The position numbers and the translations under genes are program-made. Of a stretch of 64,000 bases of DNA, positions 55,386 to 64,000 are shown piece by piece (the stretch's first letter is position 1; the number at the start of each line of letters is the position of its first letter). The notes under the pieces were generated by a model. The model was not told the DNA's origin, made no database searches, and was given only the letters and a program-made list of their open reading frames with translations. The stretch comes from Luteibacter anthropi (GTDB lineage: Bacteria; Pseudomonadota; Gammaproteobacteria; Xanthomonadales; Rhodanobacteraceae), in NCBI RefSeq assembly GCF_011759365.1, contig NZ_JAARLZ010000001.1:372001-436000 (forward strand), read 5' to 3'.

Positions 55386-55463
55386 GAGCGCGCCTCGCGC
55401 GCGACCGCTTGGTAACCGGACATTCACGGCCCTGACCGGTCGCGCGCGAGGCGCGCTCCTACG
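55381..55463. repeat. Inverted REP pair
   Basis: REP copies at 55381-55408 and about 55437-55463, facing each other; the first contains the SURF1 stop codon. Likely a transcript end for the cyo operon. Confidence 0.9.
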
Positions 55464-55513
55464 GGAAATCCGGGGTCGGTTTCACTTTTTCGCCCCTGAT
55501 ACGTCATAAGGAC

Positions 55514-56452
55514 ATGAGTGCGCACCATCACGCCCCCCAGACGCTTTCCGACCTGCCTCTCGGCTGGCCGGGCCAGCCCGGCCACGGTGGTCTGCTTGCC
55601 TTGCTCGAACACGCCAGGCGCCGGGCCGCCCTGCGGCGCCGCCAGGTGCTGCCCGAGGGGCGGCTGCGGTATCTGCTGAACAGCCTGGTCGCACTGCCAC
55701 GGCATGCCGCATGGCTGAAGCTCGTGGGTTCCTCACGGACGATGCGCGCCGCGGCGGAACTGAACCCCCGGCTCTACGAACGCTGGCAGCCGCACTACAT
55801 CTCCCGCGATTTCGATCTGGCCGCCCGCGCCCGCATGGTGGATGCGCATTACCGCTTCCTTTCCAAGGAGCTCCCGGAGCGCCTGAGCCGTCGCCTGCTG
55901 AAGGGGCATGATGTGCGCCTTGCCACGCTCCCGCTGGGCGGTGGTGAGATGGCCTATCTGCATGCCCGTGCTCCCGAGAACGAAAGCTGCGGCGAACTGG
56001 GCCTGGTTCTGCTCAACGGAGACAAGGAGGTGATCGCCTCCTGCGCCATCACCTTCGCCGGGGAGGAAGGCGTGCTGCTGGGCGCCCTTCGGGGTCCCTG
56101 GGCCTGCCTGGATCGCAGTGCGATGCTTCCCCTCATCCGGGCCAGCGGCGGCCTGCGCCCGCGCGACCTGTTGTTCGCCGTGGTGCGCGCGCTGGCGCGG
56201 CACTACGGATTTCGCAGGCTTCGCGGCGTGTCTGCCGAAGCGCATCCGCTCGGCCGGAGGGCCGGCGTCACTATGGCGGCTTACGATCGCTTCTGGCGTC
56301 GCCACGGAGGTATCGCCGGAGACCACGGCTGCTACGAGCTTCCGCTGGTATCGGTGGCAAACGACGAATCTGGCGAACGCGAGACGTTTCGTCACGAGGT
56401 CTGCGAGGTCACGCTGCGTGCGTTTACGCGCGCAGCCGGTACAGCGGCCTAG
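55514..56452 (+). CDS. VirK/YbjX family protein (DUF535)
   Basis: 312 residues. DUF535 blocks are visible: NPRLYERWQPHYISRDFD, YRFLSKELPERLSRRLLKG, GELGLVLLNGDKEVIASCAITF and SAEAHPLGRRAGVTMAAYDRFWRRHGG. YbjX and VirK are linked to resistance to antimicrobial peptides and to virulence in enterobacteria, with unknown biochemistry. No signal peptide. Convergent with the TonB receptor; the two TAG stops overlap (CTAG). Confidence 0.88.
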   Translation: MSAHHHAPQTLSDLPLGWPGQPGHGGLLALLEHARRRAALRRRQVLPEGRLRYLLNSLVALPRHAAWLKLVGSSRTMRAAAELNPRLYERWQPHYISRDFDLAARARMVDAHYRFLSKELPERLSRRLLKGHDVRLATLPLGGGEMAYLHARAPENESCGELGLVLLNGDKEVIASCAITFAGEEGVLLGALRGPWACLDRSAMLPLIRASGGLRPRDLLFAVVRALARHYGFRRLRGVSAEAHPLGRRAGVTMAAYDRFWRRHGGIAGDHGCYELPLVSVANDESGERETFRHEVCEVTLRAFTRAAGTAA

Positions 56453-58932
56453 AAGTCGTAGCTGCCGGTGAGCAACACGACACGGCCCTGCCGGATCGGC
56501 ACGAAGGTCTCGTCGAAATTCACGGCATACAGCGTGCGGGCGAAGAGATTCTTCACGCCCAGGGTAACTCGCCAGTTCTCGCCGTAGCGGGTCACATTGG
56601 TTTCGACGCTGGCCTGCCCGGGAATACCGAAATACTGTCCGTCACCGCTGGTGCGTCCCAGGCTGTGGCTGCGTGCGAGGATGCCTGCGGCAACACCCCA
56701 GGGCTGGATGCTTCCCTCGCCGAAGCGATAGCTGGCCCACACGGCCGCCTGGTGGCGAGGCGCGCCGGTAGGGCGCGTGTCGTCGCTGTTGTGGATGCGG
56801 GTTTCCGTGAGGCTGGCGAGCACATCGAAACCGGGTGCGACGCGGCCGGTGAATTCCACTTCCAGCCCATGATTGGTCTGTCCGGGCCCGGGCGTGGCGA
56901 AGAACGGCGGTTCCGGCGAAACCAGGCTGACGCTGTGATCGACACGGATGCGATAAAGCGCGGCGGTAAGTCGCGCCCGCTGGTCGAACAGGTCGAACTT
57001 GCCGCCCACTTCCACCTGCCGTGAGGTGGCAACGGGCAGGGGCTGGCCATCCTTGCCGAGCAGCGGATTGGGCTGAAACCCGGTGGATGTGTCCGCATAA
57101 AGCGACACATCGGGGGTGAGCTTGTAGACCAGGCCAAGCTTGGGAATCCAGCGCGATTTGTTCACCCGCCGCGGTGCGCCGTCCGTCCAGCTCGTATCCA
57201 GCCGGTAGTTGGTGCGACGTAAGGCGGCAAGTACGATCCAGCGCTCGCCGATGGAGATCTGGTCTTGCAGGTACAGCCCGGAATTGGTCTGCCAGGAGCC
57301 GCCGAGCGATTGCACGGTGGTATTGATGGGCACCAGGGCTTCGGCGAACTTGGCTTCGGAGAATGTGTTGCCGCTCAGCAGGTCGATGGCTAGAGGACGG
57401 GTAGAAATGAACGCGTCGCCCTTGCTTACCTTGTCGTTGGTTTGGACTTCGGTGGTGCCGCGATCGGAATCGTCGCCGGCATGCGTCCGCGCCACGTCGA
57501 AACCGATCAGCACGTTATGAGTCACATTGCCGTGCTGGAAGCGCGCGGCGAGGTCGTTCTGCCAGGTCCAGTACTTGGCGGTGTAGCGAAAGCTTCGCGT
57601 TACCGGCGCAAGCAGGCCGTAGACGTTGTCGGAGTCGTAGGACCAGCTGCGGCCGTCACTGCGCTGGCGCACGTATTGTCCACGGCTGTGGAAGGTCCAG
57701 TCGTCCCAGAAATCGTGCTCCACATCGAACACGGCCCGCGTGGTCCGAAAATTGGACCGGTCATCCGGGATGTCGGGCAGGTCGCGGACCGGTGATCGCG
57801 ATGACAGCGTTGCGCCGAGCAATACGGTGTGTTCCGGGCCGGGTATGCGGTTGTTCACGTATTCCAGGCCGGCCATGACGCGCGTGTGCTCACCCTGCCA
57901 TGCAAAGGAGGGCGCGAGATAGTTGCTGCGGCCGCCACCGTCACCCTGTGGTGTCTTCGCGGCCCGCTGGCCCGCCGCGACCAGGCGATAGGTGAAGGCA
58001 CCATCTTTTGACGCGGCGCCGGCCAGATCCACGCCCAGTCGCGCGCCATCGTATTCGCCGACGGAATAGGTGAGGTTGCGCACCGTATCGGCCTGTGGGC
58101 GCTTCATCACGACGTTGATCGAGCCGCCGAAATTATTGTTCTGCGACGTGTCGCCCAGGATCGCTTCGGGGCCGCGCAGCACTTCGACGCGCTCGATGCC
58201 GATCAGTGGCGGCAGGTCTTCGGTGCGCGCCACGCCGTTGGGCATGCCGTCGGTGAGGCCGAGGCCCGCGTCGAAACCGCGAATGAGAAAGATCGGGGAG
58301 CTGCCGTAGCCATCCACATACTGCACACCGGCGACATAGCGGGCGACGTCGCCCAGGTCCACGGCCTGCTGCGATGCGATCACTTCACGGTTCACCACGG
58401 TCACGGACTGCGGCACGTCGGCCAGCGAGGTCTCCGTGCGGGTTGCCGAGCGCGTCGTATCGGCCTTGAAGCCCCCATCGGTGATCAGGCCACGCACGTC
58501 CACGGTGGCCAGGGGCACCACGCTCGATGGATCGAAAGCCACGTCGGGCTCGGGTGGCGTGGCGTCGCCCGGCTTCTGCTTCTGACGCACCACCACGGTA
58601 TGCGGATCGTAAGACTCCGGCACCAGATCGGTGCCGCGCAATAGCTCGTCAAGCGCGGCGCCCGGGGTGAGCACCCCTTGGGCGCCATCGGTGCGCCAGT
58701 TCGAGATGGAGCCCGAGGAGGTGAGTACCTGTACGTTGGACTGTTTGCCCCAGGCAAGCAGGGCCGTCGCCAGGGGTTGGGGCGCAATGGCGAACGACAT
58801 GGCCGTCGCCGGCGGCGGAAGATCGCCACCGTCCGCGAAGACGGCCGGAGGAAGCGCGATCAATAGCGCGAGTGCGCCGGTGGATACGCGCCGGCGCCCG
58901 CGAACCGTGTACGGCAAGAGTGGCGGCCCCAA
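56449..58932 (-). CDS. TonB-dependent siderophore receptor with STN signalling domain
   Basis: 827 residues. After a signal peptide (ALALLIALPPAVFA) comes a secretin/TonB short N-terminal domain (about 47-112, FAIAPQPLATALLAWGKQSN), which contacts FecR; then the plug (DVPQSVTVVNREVI, IFLIRGFDAGLGLTDGMP, IERVEVLRGPEAILG) and a barrel ending GRVVLLTGSYDF. With fecR and fecI upstream it should report ligand binding as well as import a ferric siderophore. Start is probably TTG at 58932, seven bases after fecR; TTG at 58917 also possible. The plug lacks an obvious sign of decay. Ligand unknown. Confidence 0.92.
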   Translation of the reverse strand: MGPPLLPYTVRGRRRVSTGALALLIALPPAVFADGGDLPPPATAMSFAIAPQPLATALLAWGKQSNVQVLTSSGSISNWRTDGAQGVLTPGAALDELLRGTDLVPESYDPHTVVVRQKQKPGDATPPEPDVAFDPSSVVPLATVDVRGLITDGGFKADTTRSATRTETSLADVPQSVTVVNREVIASQQAVDLGDVARYVAGVQYVDGYGSSPIFLIRGFDAGLGLTDGMPNGVARTEDLPPLIGIERVEVLRGPEAILGDTSQNNNFGGSINVVMKRPQADTVRNLTYSVGEYDGARLGVDLAGAASKDGAFTYRLVAAGQRAAKTPQGDGGGRSNYLAPSFAWQGEHTRVMAGLEYVNNRIPGPEHTVLLGATLSSRSPVRDLPDIPDDRSNFRTTRAVFDVEHDFWDDWTFHSRGQYVRQRSDGRSWSYDSDNVYGLLAPVTRSFRYTAKYWTWQNDLAARFQHGNVTHNVLIGFDVARTHAGDDSDRGTTEVQTNDKVSKGDAFISTRPLAIDLLSGNTFSEAKFAEALVPINTTVQSLGGSWQTNSGLYLQDQISIGERWIVLAALRRTNYRLDTSWTDGAPRRVNKSRWIPKLGLVYKLTPDVSLYADTSTGFQPNPLLGKDGQPLPVATSRQVEVGGKFDLFDQRARLTAALYRIRVDHSVSLVSPEPPFFATPGPGQTNHGLEVEFTGRVAPGFDVLASLTETRIHNSDDTRPTGAPRHQAAVWASYRFGEGSIQPWGVAAGILARSHSLGRTSGDGQYFGIPGQASVETNVTRYGENWRVTLGVKNLFARTLYAVNFDETFVPIRQGRVVLLTGSYDF

Positions 58933-58938
58933 AACGTT

Positions 58939-59964
58939 TTAACGCGGCCTGGCACTCCGCGCGGTCGAAGTCTGACGGGCAAGTTCGAGCCGGTCGGCAT
59001 ACGAATCCACCCGCACCGGGAAGACGCGCGGCAGCGCGGCAACCCAACTGTCGATGGTATCGACCTGCACGGTGCCGGTAAACGTCAGCCTGCCCAGCGC
59101 CGGATCGGCCAGACGCACAGGCCGGGTCGCATAGCGATTGACGTTGGCCAGGACCGAGGCCAGCGGCTCGTTGACGAATTCCAGGCGATTGTCGCGCCAG
59201 GAGGTGGCCGTACCCGGATCGACGTTGAGGAAGCGCATGGCCTGGGTCTCGGGATCGAACGAGACCTGGCGGCCTGCGCCAAGCTCCACCGGACCTCCAC
59301 CGTCGGCGCCGGACGGCGATATGCGTACACGGCCTTCCGTGACGGTCACGGTCACCCGGTCGCCAGTGCGGCGCACATTGAATGCCGTACCCAGGTCGCG
59401 GATATGCAGCGGGCCCGCGTTGACCACGAACGGCCGCGCCGCGTGGGCGACATGGAAATACGCCTCGCCCTCGTCCATGTCGATGGCGCGCTCGTTCTTG
59501 CCGTAGCGGGTCGTCAGCGACGTGGCGGCGCCCAGCTCGATGCTGGACCCGTCGGGCAGCGAAATATCGCGATGCCCGGCGCGTTCGCTGGCGTACTGCG
59601 TCGTTGCCTCGCCGTGGGTGCCGCGCAGGCCCAGGACCAGGGCGCCTGCCGCCAGAGCCACGGTGGCCACGCCGGCAGCGAGCCCAAGCGCCAGGCGCGG
59701 ACGCCGGGCGCGAGCCATGACACGGCGCTGTGGAGAAGCGAAACGATCGACGAACGCCTGGCGCTCGGCCGGCGCCATGTCGCCCATGGATTCAGCCAGG
59801 GCGGCGACATGATCGAAGGCATGCGCGTGGCGCGGATCGGCTTCAAGCCAGTCGCTCCACTGCAACAACGCCTGCTCGGGAAGAGCCGGGTCACGCAGTC
59901 GTGCCCACCAGTCCGCGGCGGTGTGTTCGATATGCCGGTCGTATCCGGTCGGCATGGTGTTCAT
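58939..59964 (-). CDS. fecR: FecR family anti-sigma/sigma regulator
   Basis: 341 residues. N-terminal DUF4880 cytosolic part (TAADWWARLRDPALPEQALLQWSDWLEADPRH region), one membrane helix (LALGLAAGVATVALAAGALVLG, about 91-112), then the periplasmic FecR domain (DISLPDGSSIELGAATSLTTRY, GEAYFHVAHAARPFVVNAG, DLGTAFNVRR). It passes the receptor signal to the sigma factor. ATGA overlap with fecI. Confidence 0.93.
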   Translation of the reverse strand: MNTMPTGYDRHIEHTAADWWARLRDPALPEQALLQWSDWLEADPRHAHAFDHVAALAESMGDMAPAERQAFVDRFASPQRRVMARARRPRLALGLAAGVATVALAAGALVLGLRGTHGEATTQYASERAGHRDISLPDGSSIELGAATSLTTRYGKNERAIDMDEGEAYFHVAHAARPFVVNAGPLHIRDLGTAFNVRRTGDRVTVTVTEGRVRISPSGADGGGPVELGAGRQVSFDPETQAMRFLNVDPGTATSWRDNRLEFVNEPLASVLANVNRYATRPVRLADPALGRLTFTGTVQVDTIDSWVAALPRVFPVRVDSYADRLELARQTSTARSARPR

Positions 59965-60524
59965 CGTGGGGTCTCCGCACGGTCTCGGTGTTCTCGGCAG
60001 TGCGCCAGCGCATTGCCTACGTGGTAGCGAACCATGCGCTCGCTGAGGTTCATGTCGCGGGCAATGGAGGCGAAGTCGCGACCATCGATCACATGCATCA
60101 CGAAAGCCCGGCTGGTCTTGGGCGGCAGCTCGTCAAGGGCCTCGCGCAGCCCTCGCCATTGCTCCACGGCCGAGGCGTGCTGTTCGGGAATGGGGGTGAC
60201 GTGCCAGTCGTCGTGATCAGGATCGACCGGGGCTGCCGCGCGGACATTGCGCATGCGCAGGCGGTCCACGGCGAGATTGGCCGCCGAGCGGAACAGGAAG
60301 GCACGCGGCGAATCGATGGCCGTGTCCGGCCCCAGCGTCAGCAGCTTCAGGTAAACCTCCTGCGCCACTTCCTGGGCATCGGCGAGCGAATTGAGGCGCG
60401 CCCGGAGGAAGCCCACCAGGGCCGCGTTGTGCTCGCGGAACAGCGCCACCACCTGGGAGGCACGTGTCTCGCTTGCCGGTGTTCCCGCCGGCGGGGTTCG
60501 TTCCATGGCTCTGACCGCATTCAT
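59961..60524 (-). CDS. fecI: FecI-type ECF sigma factor
   Basis: 187 residues. Region 2 (EVAQEVYLKLLTLG, SPRAFLFRSAANLAVDRLRMR) and region 4 (LPPKTSRAFVMHVIDGRDFASIARDMNLSERMVRYHV) match FecI-like iron-starvation sigma factors. With FecR and the STN receptor it forms a cell-surface signalling chain that activates the receptor gene. Two start choices (60524, 60506). A large inverted repeat lies upstream; I see no convincing Fur box. Confidence 0.94.
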   Translation of the reverse strand: MNAVRAMERTPPAGTPASETRASQVVALFREHNAALVGFLRARLNSLADAQEVAQEVYLKLLTLGPDTAIDSPRAFLFRSAANLAVDRLRMRNVRAAAPVDPDHDDWHVTPIPEQHASAVEQWRGLREALDELPPKTSRAFVMHVIDGRDFASIARDMNLSERMVRYHVGNALAHCREHRDRAETPR

Positions 60525-60557
60525 GGGGCTGTATCGAGTCTATAAGGTCGCACGGTG

Positions 60558-60599
60558 GGAAATCGGCGCCCATACGGGCAGGGACAGACGCCGATTTCC
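60558..60599. promoter_or_regulatory. 11-bp inverted repeat upstream of fecI
   Basis: GGAAATCGGCG (60558-60568) and CGCCGATTTCC (60589-60599) match perfectly with a 20-bp spacer, 34-75 bases before the fecI start. It could be an operator or a leader hairpin. No T-tract follows, so it is not a terminator. Confidence 0.5.
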
Positions 60600-60790
60600 G
60601 CACCGGCGAACCTCCTAGACGTGCGGTCTCGTGAAAATTGAAATGGTGCCGCGAAGAAATTTCGCCGTGAGCTGTCGCAACGAGGGCAGGGCAGAGCTAA
60701 CTACCTGTCACATTTGCCGAAAATTCCTAAGGTCTTTGTAAGGGCGCGGACAGGCGGGTCCGTTAGGATGGCTGCCGACCTGTCCGGCCC

Positions 60791-62506
60791 ATGGTTTTCA
60801 TGCTTTCCAACGACGAACGTTCCTTTCGCCGCGAGTTCGGCTGGTTCATGCTCATCGCCCTTCTGGTGCTGGCGGCGGGCATCGGCCTGCGCGACCCGTG
60901 GCCGCCGGATGAACCCCGTTTTGCCCTGGTGGCCCGGCAGATGCTGGAGTCCGGCCAGTGGCTGTTTCCGCACCGGGGCATGGAGTTGTATTCGGACAAG
61001 CCACCCATGCTCATGTGGACGGAAGCCTTCTGGATGTGGCTCACCGGCGGCTGGCGCGGTGCCTTCCTGCTGACCTCGCTGTGCTCGGGCCTGGGCACCC
61101 TGGCGGTGGTCTGGCACGTGGGCCGTCGCCTGTGGACCCCGCGCATCGGCCTGTATGCCGCGGCCATTGTCCTCATGACGATGCAGTTCGTCGGGGTGAT
61201 CCGCCACGCGCAGATCGATCCCCTGAACCTGTTCTGGATTACCCTGGGCAATGCCGGCATCCTGCTGCACTGCCTGAAAGGCCCGGACTGGCGCATGTAC
61301 TGGCTGGGCTGCTTCGCGGCCGGCCTGGGCGTGATCACCAAGGGCGTGGGTGTCATCGCCCTGCTGATGCTGCTGCCTTATCTGGCGATGCGCATGCGCC
61401 GCTGGCCGGGCGTGACGCTCACCCGCGGCGACGGTTGGCGCTGGGCGGGTGGTGCGCTGGCCTTCCTGCTCGCCATCTCGCTATGGCTGGCACCGATGCT
61501 GGTCACGGCCTACGGCATGCGCACGCCGGAATACCTGGCCTACGTGCACGACATCCTGTTCCGGCAGACCGCCGAGCGCTACGCCAATTCGTGGGCGCAC
61601 GAGGAAAAACCCTGGTTCTTCCTGCTGGTGATCCTGCGTACGTGGATTCCCACCTGGCTGCTGGCGGCGCTCATCGTGCCGCGCTGGCGCGAAGCATGGC
61701 GACTGCGCGAGCCGCGCGTGTGGATGCCGCTGGTGTGGTTCCTGCTGGTACTGGTGTTCTTTTCGATCCCTCGTGGCAAGCGCGAGATCTACCTGCTGCC
61801 TGCGTTGCCGATGGTGGCACTGGCGATGGCACCTTATGTGGGCGAGCTGCTGAAGACGCGCTGGCTGCCGAAGGTTTCGTTCTGGGTGACGGTGGCCTGC
61901 GCGGTGGTGTTCGGTGGTGCGGGCCTGTGGGCATGGAAGACCGCGCCGAAGATTGCCCAGCGCTTCGCTGAAGGTTATGAGCTGCCAGGTCATGGCGAGG
62001 CGCTGTGGATCTGCGTCGTGGCCGTCGGTGTCGCCTTCCTGGTATCGGCCCTGGTGTTTCGTCCGAAACGCGGCGTGGCCGCGTTGCTGGGTGGCATTGC
62101 ACTGGCCTGGATCGTCTGGCCGCTGGGCAGCTATCCGTTGCTCGATGCCAACCAGTCGACCCGTGGCCTCATGACGACAGCCGACGAGGTGATCGGCCCG
62201 GACGGCCAGCTTGGCCTGGTGTCCTGGCGCGAAGAAAACCTCCTGCAGGCCCGTCGCCCGGTGGCTGAATTCGGCTTCTCGCGCGATGCGGTGTATCAGT
62301 TGCAGGACGCTCGTCAGTGGCAGGCCGCCGATCCCGTGCATCGCTGGCTGCTGGTCAACGACGAGGCGATCGACCGTTGCGCGATCCGCGAGAAAACCCG
62401 CCATATCGGCGCGGCCAACCGCATGAGCTTCTCGCTGGTACCGGCCGATGCGTGGATTCCCGGCTGCGCGTCGTCGATGGAAACCCGCATTCCCCCAACC
62501 CAGTAA
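60791..62506 (+). CDS. ArnT-like glycosyltransferase family 39 protein
   Basis: 571 residues, about ten to twelve membrane helices. The early acidic loop DPWPPDEPRFALVARQMLES and SDKPPMLMW are the GT39/ArnT hallmarks (catalytic Asp/Glu of the first periplasmic loop), then VITKGVGVIALL and FFSIPRGKREIYLLPALP. Such enzymes transfer a sugar from undecaprenyl phosphate to lipid A or proteins. No other arn genes are present, so the sugar and acceptor are open. Starts at 60791 or 60800. Followed by a long repeat array. Confidence 0.87.
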   Translation: MVFMLSNDERSFRREFGWFMLIALLVLAAGIGLRDPWPPDEPRFALVARQMLESGQWLFPHRGMELYSDKPPMLMWTEAFWMWLTGGWRGAFLLTSLCSGLGTLAVVWHVGRRLWTPRIGLYAAAIVLMTMQFVGVIRHAQIDPLNLFWITLGNAGILLHCLKGPDWRMYWLGCFAAGLGVITKGVGVIALLMLLPYLAMRMRRWPGVTLTRGDGWRWAGGALAFLLAISLWLAPMLVTAYGMRTPEYLAYVHDILFRQTAERYANSWAHEEKPWFFLLVILRTWIPTWLLAALIVPRWREAWRLREPRVWMPLVWFLLVLVFFSIPRGKREIYLLPALPMVALAMAPYVGELLKTRWLPKVSFWVTVACAVVFGGAGLWAWKTAPKIAQRFAEGYELPGHGEALWICVVAVGVAFLVSALVFRPKRGVAALLGGIALAWIVWPLGSYPLLDANQSTRGLMTTADEVIGPDGQLGLVSWREENLLQARRPVAEFGFSRDAVYQLQDARQWQAADPVHRWLLVNDEAIDRCAIREKTRHIGAANRMSFSLVPADAWIPGCASSMETRIPPTQ

Positions 62507-62520
62507 ACCGCAACCCACCG

Positions 62521-63400
62521 TCGTTCCTGTTTTTGTAGGAACGATGGTAGGTGAAGTTACGGTACCCGCCCACGAAGCCGTCGTTCCAGCGAAAGCTGGA
62601 ACCTAGCGCGATGCAGTCGGTTGTCGCGATGAAGCCCCCTACGCCAGAGCCGATGCAGCGCCCTCGTTGTGCTGGTAAACCGAGGCGCTGGGTTCCTGTT
62701 TTCACAGGAACGACGAGTAGGGAGGTGGCTGTAATCCCACCCGAAGCCGACGGGCGGGGGGACGACGACCCCACCCGAAGCCGTCGTTCCAGCGAAAGCT
62801 GGAACCTAGCGCGGTGCAGTCGGTTGTCGCGATGAAGCCCCCTACGCCAGAGCCGATGCAGCGCCGTCGCTGTGCTGGTAAACCGGGGCGCTGGGTTCCT
62901 GTTTTCACAGGAACGACGGGTAGGGAGGTGGCGGTGAACCCGCCCGAAGCCGACGGGCGGGGGTGACGACGACCCCACCCGAAGCCGACGGGGGGGGTAC
63001 GACGACCCAGCCCGAAGCCGTCGTTCCAGCGAAAGCTGGAACCCAGCGCGGTGCAGTCGGTTGTCGCGATGAAGCCCCCTACGCCAGAGCCGATGCAGCG
63101 CCCTCGCCCTGCTGGTAAACCGGGGCGCTGGGTTCCTGTTTTCACAGGAACGACGGGTAGGGAGGTGGCGGTGAACCCACCCGAAGCCGACGGGCGGGGG
63201 TGACGGCGACCCAACCCGAAGCCGACGGGCGGAGGGACGACGACCCAACCCGAAGCCGTCGTTCCAGCGAAAGCTGGAACCCAGCGCGGTGCAGTCGGTT
63301 GTCGCGATGAAGCCTCCTACGCCAGAGCCGATGCAGCGCCCTCGCCCTGCTGGTAAACCGGGGCGCTGGGTTCCTGTTTTCACAGGAACGACAGGTAGGG
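62521..63400. repeat. Four-copy tandem repeat array, about 203-238 bp period
   Basis: Copies begin at 62581, 62784, 63021 and 63259. Each has hairpin GTTCCAGC-GAAA-GCTGGAAC, a conserved interior (CAGTCGGTTGTCGCGATGAA and ACGCCAGAGCCGATGCAGCG), hairpin GTTCCTGT-TTTC-ACAGGAAC, then a variable run of CCGAAGCCGACGGGCGGG units that explains the unequal periods. A partial copy (GTTCCTGTTTTTGTAGGAAC) opens the array. The remaining gap to the next gene holds nothing recognisable. Reading frames across it are artefacts. Confidence 0.92.
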
Positions 63401-63457
63401 AAGGTATCGACAACCCCGCCCGAAGCGGTCGGGTAGGGGCGGTGGCGGTGGCGGCGA

Positions 63458-64000
63458 CTACTTCGGCGCTTCGGCCTTCGTCCGTTTCAGCATCCGCTCG
63501 TACTTCTTCTTCGTGCGCGACGCATTGTGCGAGCGGCTCATCGAGCAATGCGGAATCAGGTTCTTCTCCCCGAACCCGTCGATCATCACCAGCCGCGCAC
63601 CACCACGAGAATCCTCGCCGTACACCACGTTCCAGGCATGCAGGTCCGCCGCGATGACATCATGCGACAACAGCCGCGCGTAGAACTCCTCCAGCGCAGC
63701 CTGCGTGCGATCGGTAAACCCTTCCGCCTGGACCCAGGCATGCAGGGTAGGCGCCAGGGACCCGTCGGGCGAGCGCACCTTCTCCACGATCTGCCCCAGC
63801 CCGATGTCGGTCATCTCGATGCCGACCACCCGGGCCACCGGCGAAGTGGCATAGTCGCCCTTGTAGATGCTGGTGACGTATTCGCGAAACTCGCGCACGA
63901 AGTCCTTGTACGGACCTGCGCGGCCCAGCCGGCGTATCCACGGGCCGTTGTCCCAGCGCTCCTTGATGGAGGCCGTGGAGATGACCTTGATCAGCAGGTC
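63458..64000 (-). CDS. YrbL family kinase-like protein (N-terminus off window)
   Basis: At least 180 residues, open to the window edge; the start lies beyond base 64000. YrbL proteins have a reduced protein-kinase fold: here LLIKVIS begins the visible part, RWDNGPWIRRLGRAGPY follows, then VVGIEMTDIGLGQIVE, and the catalytic-loop-like HDVIAADLHAWNVVYGE and LVMIDGFGEKNLIP, where Asp in ADLHAWN and IDGFG match kinase HxD and DFG positions. It ends with a basic tail (RTKKKYERMLKRTK). In E. coli yrbL is PhoP-regulated; the substrate is unknown. Confidence 0.85.
   Translation of the reverse strand, partial: DLLIKVISTASIKERWDNGPWIRRLGRAGPYKDFVREFREYVTSIYKGDYATSPVARVVGIEMTDIGLGQIVEKVRSPDGSLAPTLHAWVQAEGFTDRTQAALEEFYARLLSHDVIAADLHAWNVVYGEDSRGGARLVMIDGFGEKNLIPHCSMSRSHNASRTKKKYERMLKRTKAEAPK

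Noticed and set aside
62355-63548. 397-codon minus-strand frame with internal repeats
   Set aside because: It spans the tandem array and its repeated peptide comes only from repeat units near a multiple of three bases long; no start signal or domain.

Overview
The window is GC-rich bacterial chromosome. Gene content points to the Xanthomonadales, most likely Rhodanobacteraceae (Luteibacter/Dyella-like). Supporting signs are the many REP hairpins built on TGTAGGAGCGCGCC, the number of TonB-dependent receptors, the GH3 glucosidase, the B3 metallo-beta-lactamase and the alpha-2-macroglobulin/PbpC pair. I see no rRNA, tRNA, prophage, insertion sequence or CRISPR array. The genes at both ends run off the window.

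Layout. 0-9 kb: the 3' part of a GH3 beta-glucosidase, an outer-membrane transporter-like protein, a tiny membrane protein, then an envelope-lipid locus (mprF-virJ) divergent from an LTA-synthase-type phosphoglycerol transferase. 9-17.6 kb: metabolic and regulatory genes (pirin, luciferase-like oxidoreductase with a coupled PIN protein, LysR/SDR pair, DUF6348-like and DUF72 proteins, NarL-type regulator, GlxA-type regulator with a divergent HD protein). 17.6-22.8 kb: a Fur-box-preceded TonB receptor with a PepSY membrane partner, a B3 metallo-beta-lactamase and a secreted hypothetical protein. 23.1-28.5 kb: modABC, a stand-alone MprF-like flippase overlapping a beta-lactamase-fold lipoprotein, an orphan Tdi1-type immunity gene and a RelE/ParE-type toxin-antitoxin pair. 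28.5-32.7 kb: an ECF42 sigma factor with DGPF/YciI and VOC proteins and an HWE histidine kinase. 33.1-41.6 kb: alpha-2-macroglobulin and pbpC. 41.6-50.3 kb: a soluble PAS-PAS chemoreceptor, an HTH-GAF protein, a sugar MFS transporter, DUF2058, an epimerase, ada and another MFS transporter. 50.4-56.4 kb: the cytochrome bo3 quinol oxidase operon cyoABCD with SURF1, then a VirK-type protein. 56.4-60.5 kb: a fecI-fecR-receptor surface-signalling system. 60.8-64 kb: an ArnT-like glycosyltransferase, a four-copy tandem array and a YrbL-like kinase.

Two themes recur. The first is envelope chemistry: MprF with its likely hydrolase VirJ, a phosphoglycerol transferase, a second flippase with a serine hydrolase, an ArnT-like transferase, PbpC with alpha-2-macroglobulin, and a B3 beta-lactamase. 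The second is iron uptake: a Fur-type receptor with PepSY protein and a complete FecIRA-type system.

About 32 REP hairpins lie between genes, several in tandem arrays, and two of them supply the stop codon of the neighbouring gene. I did not find a single clearly new multi-gene defence or biosynthetic system. The best leads are the lipid-modification pairs, the ECF42-DGPF-kinase cluster, the long region before a terminator downstream of virJ, and the repeat architecture.
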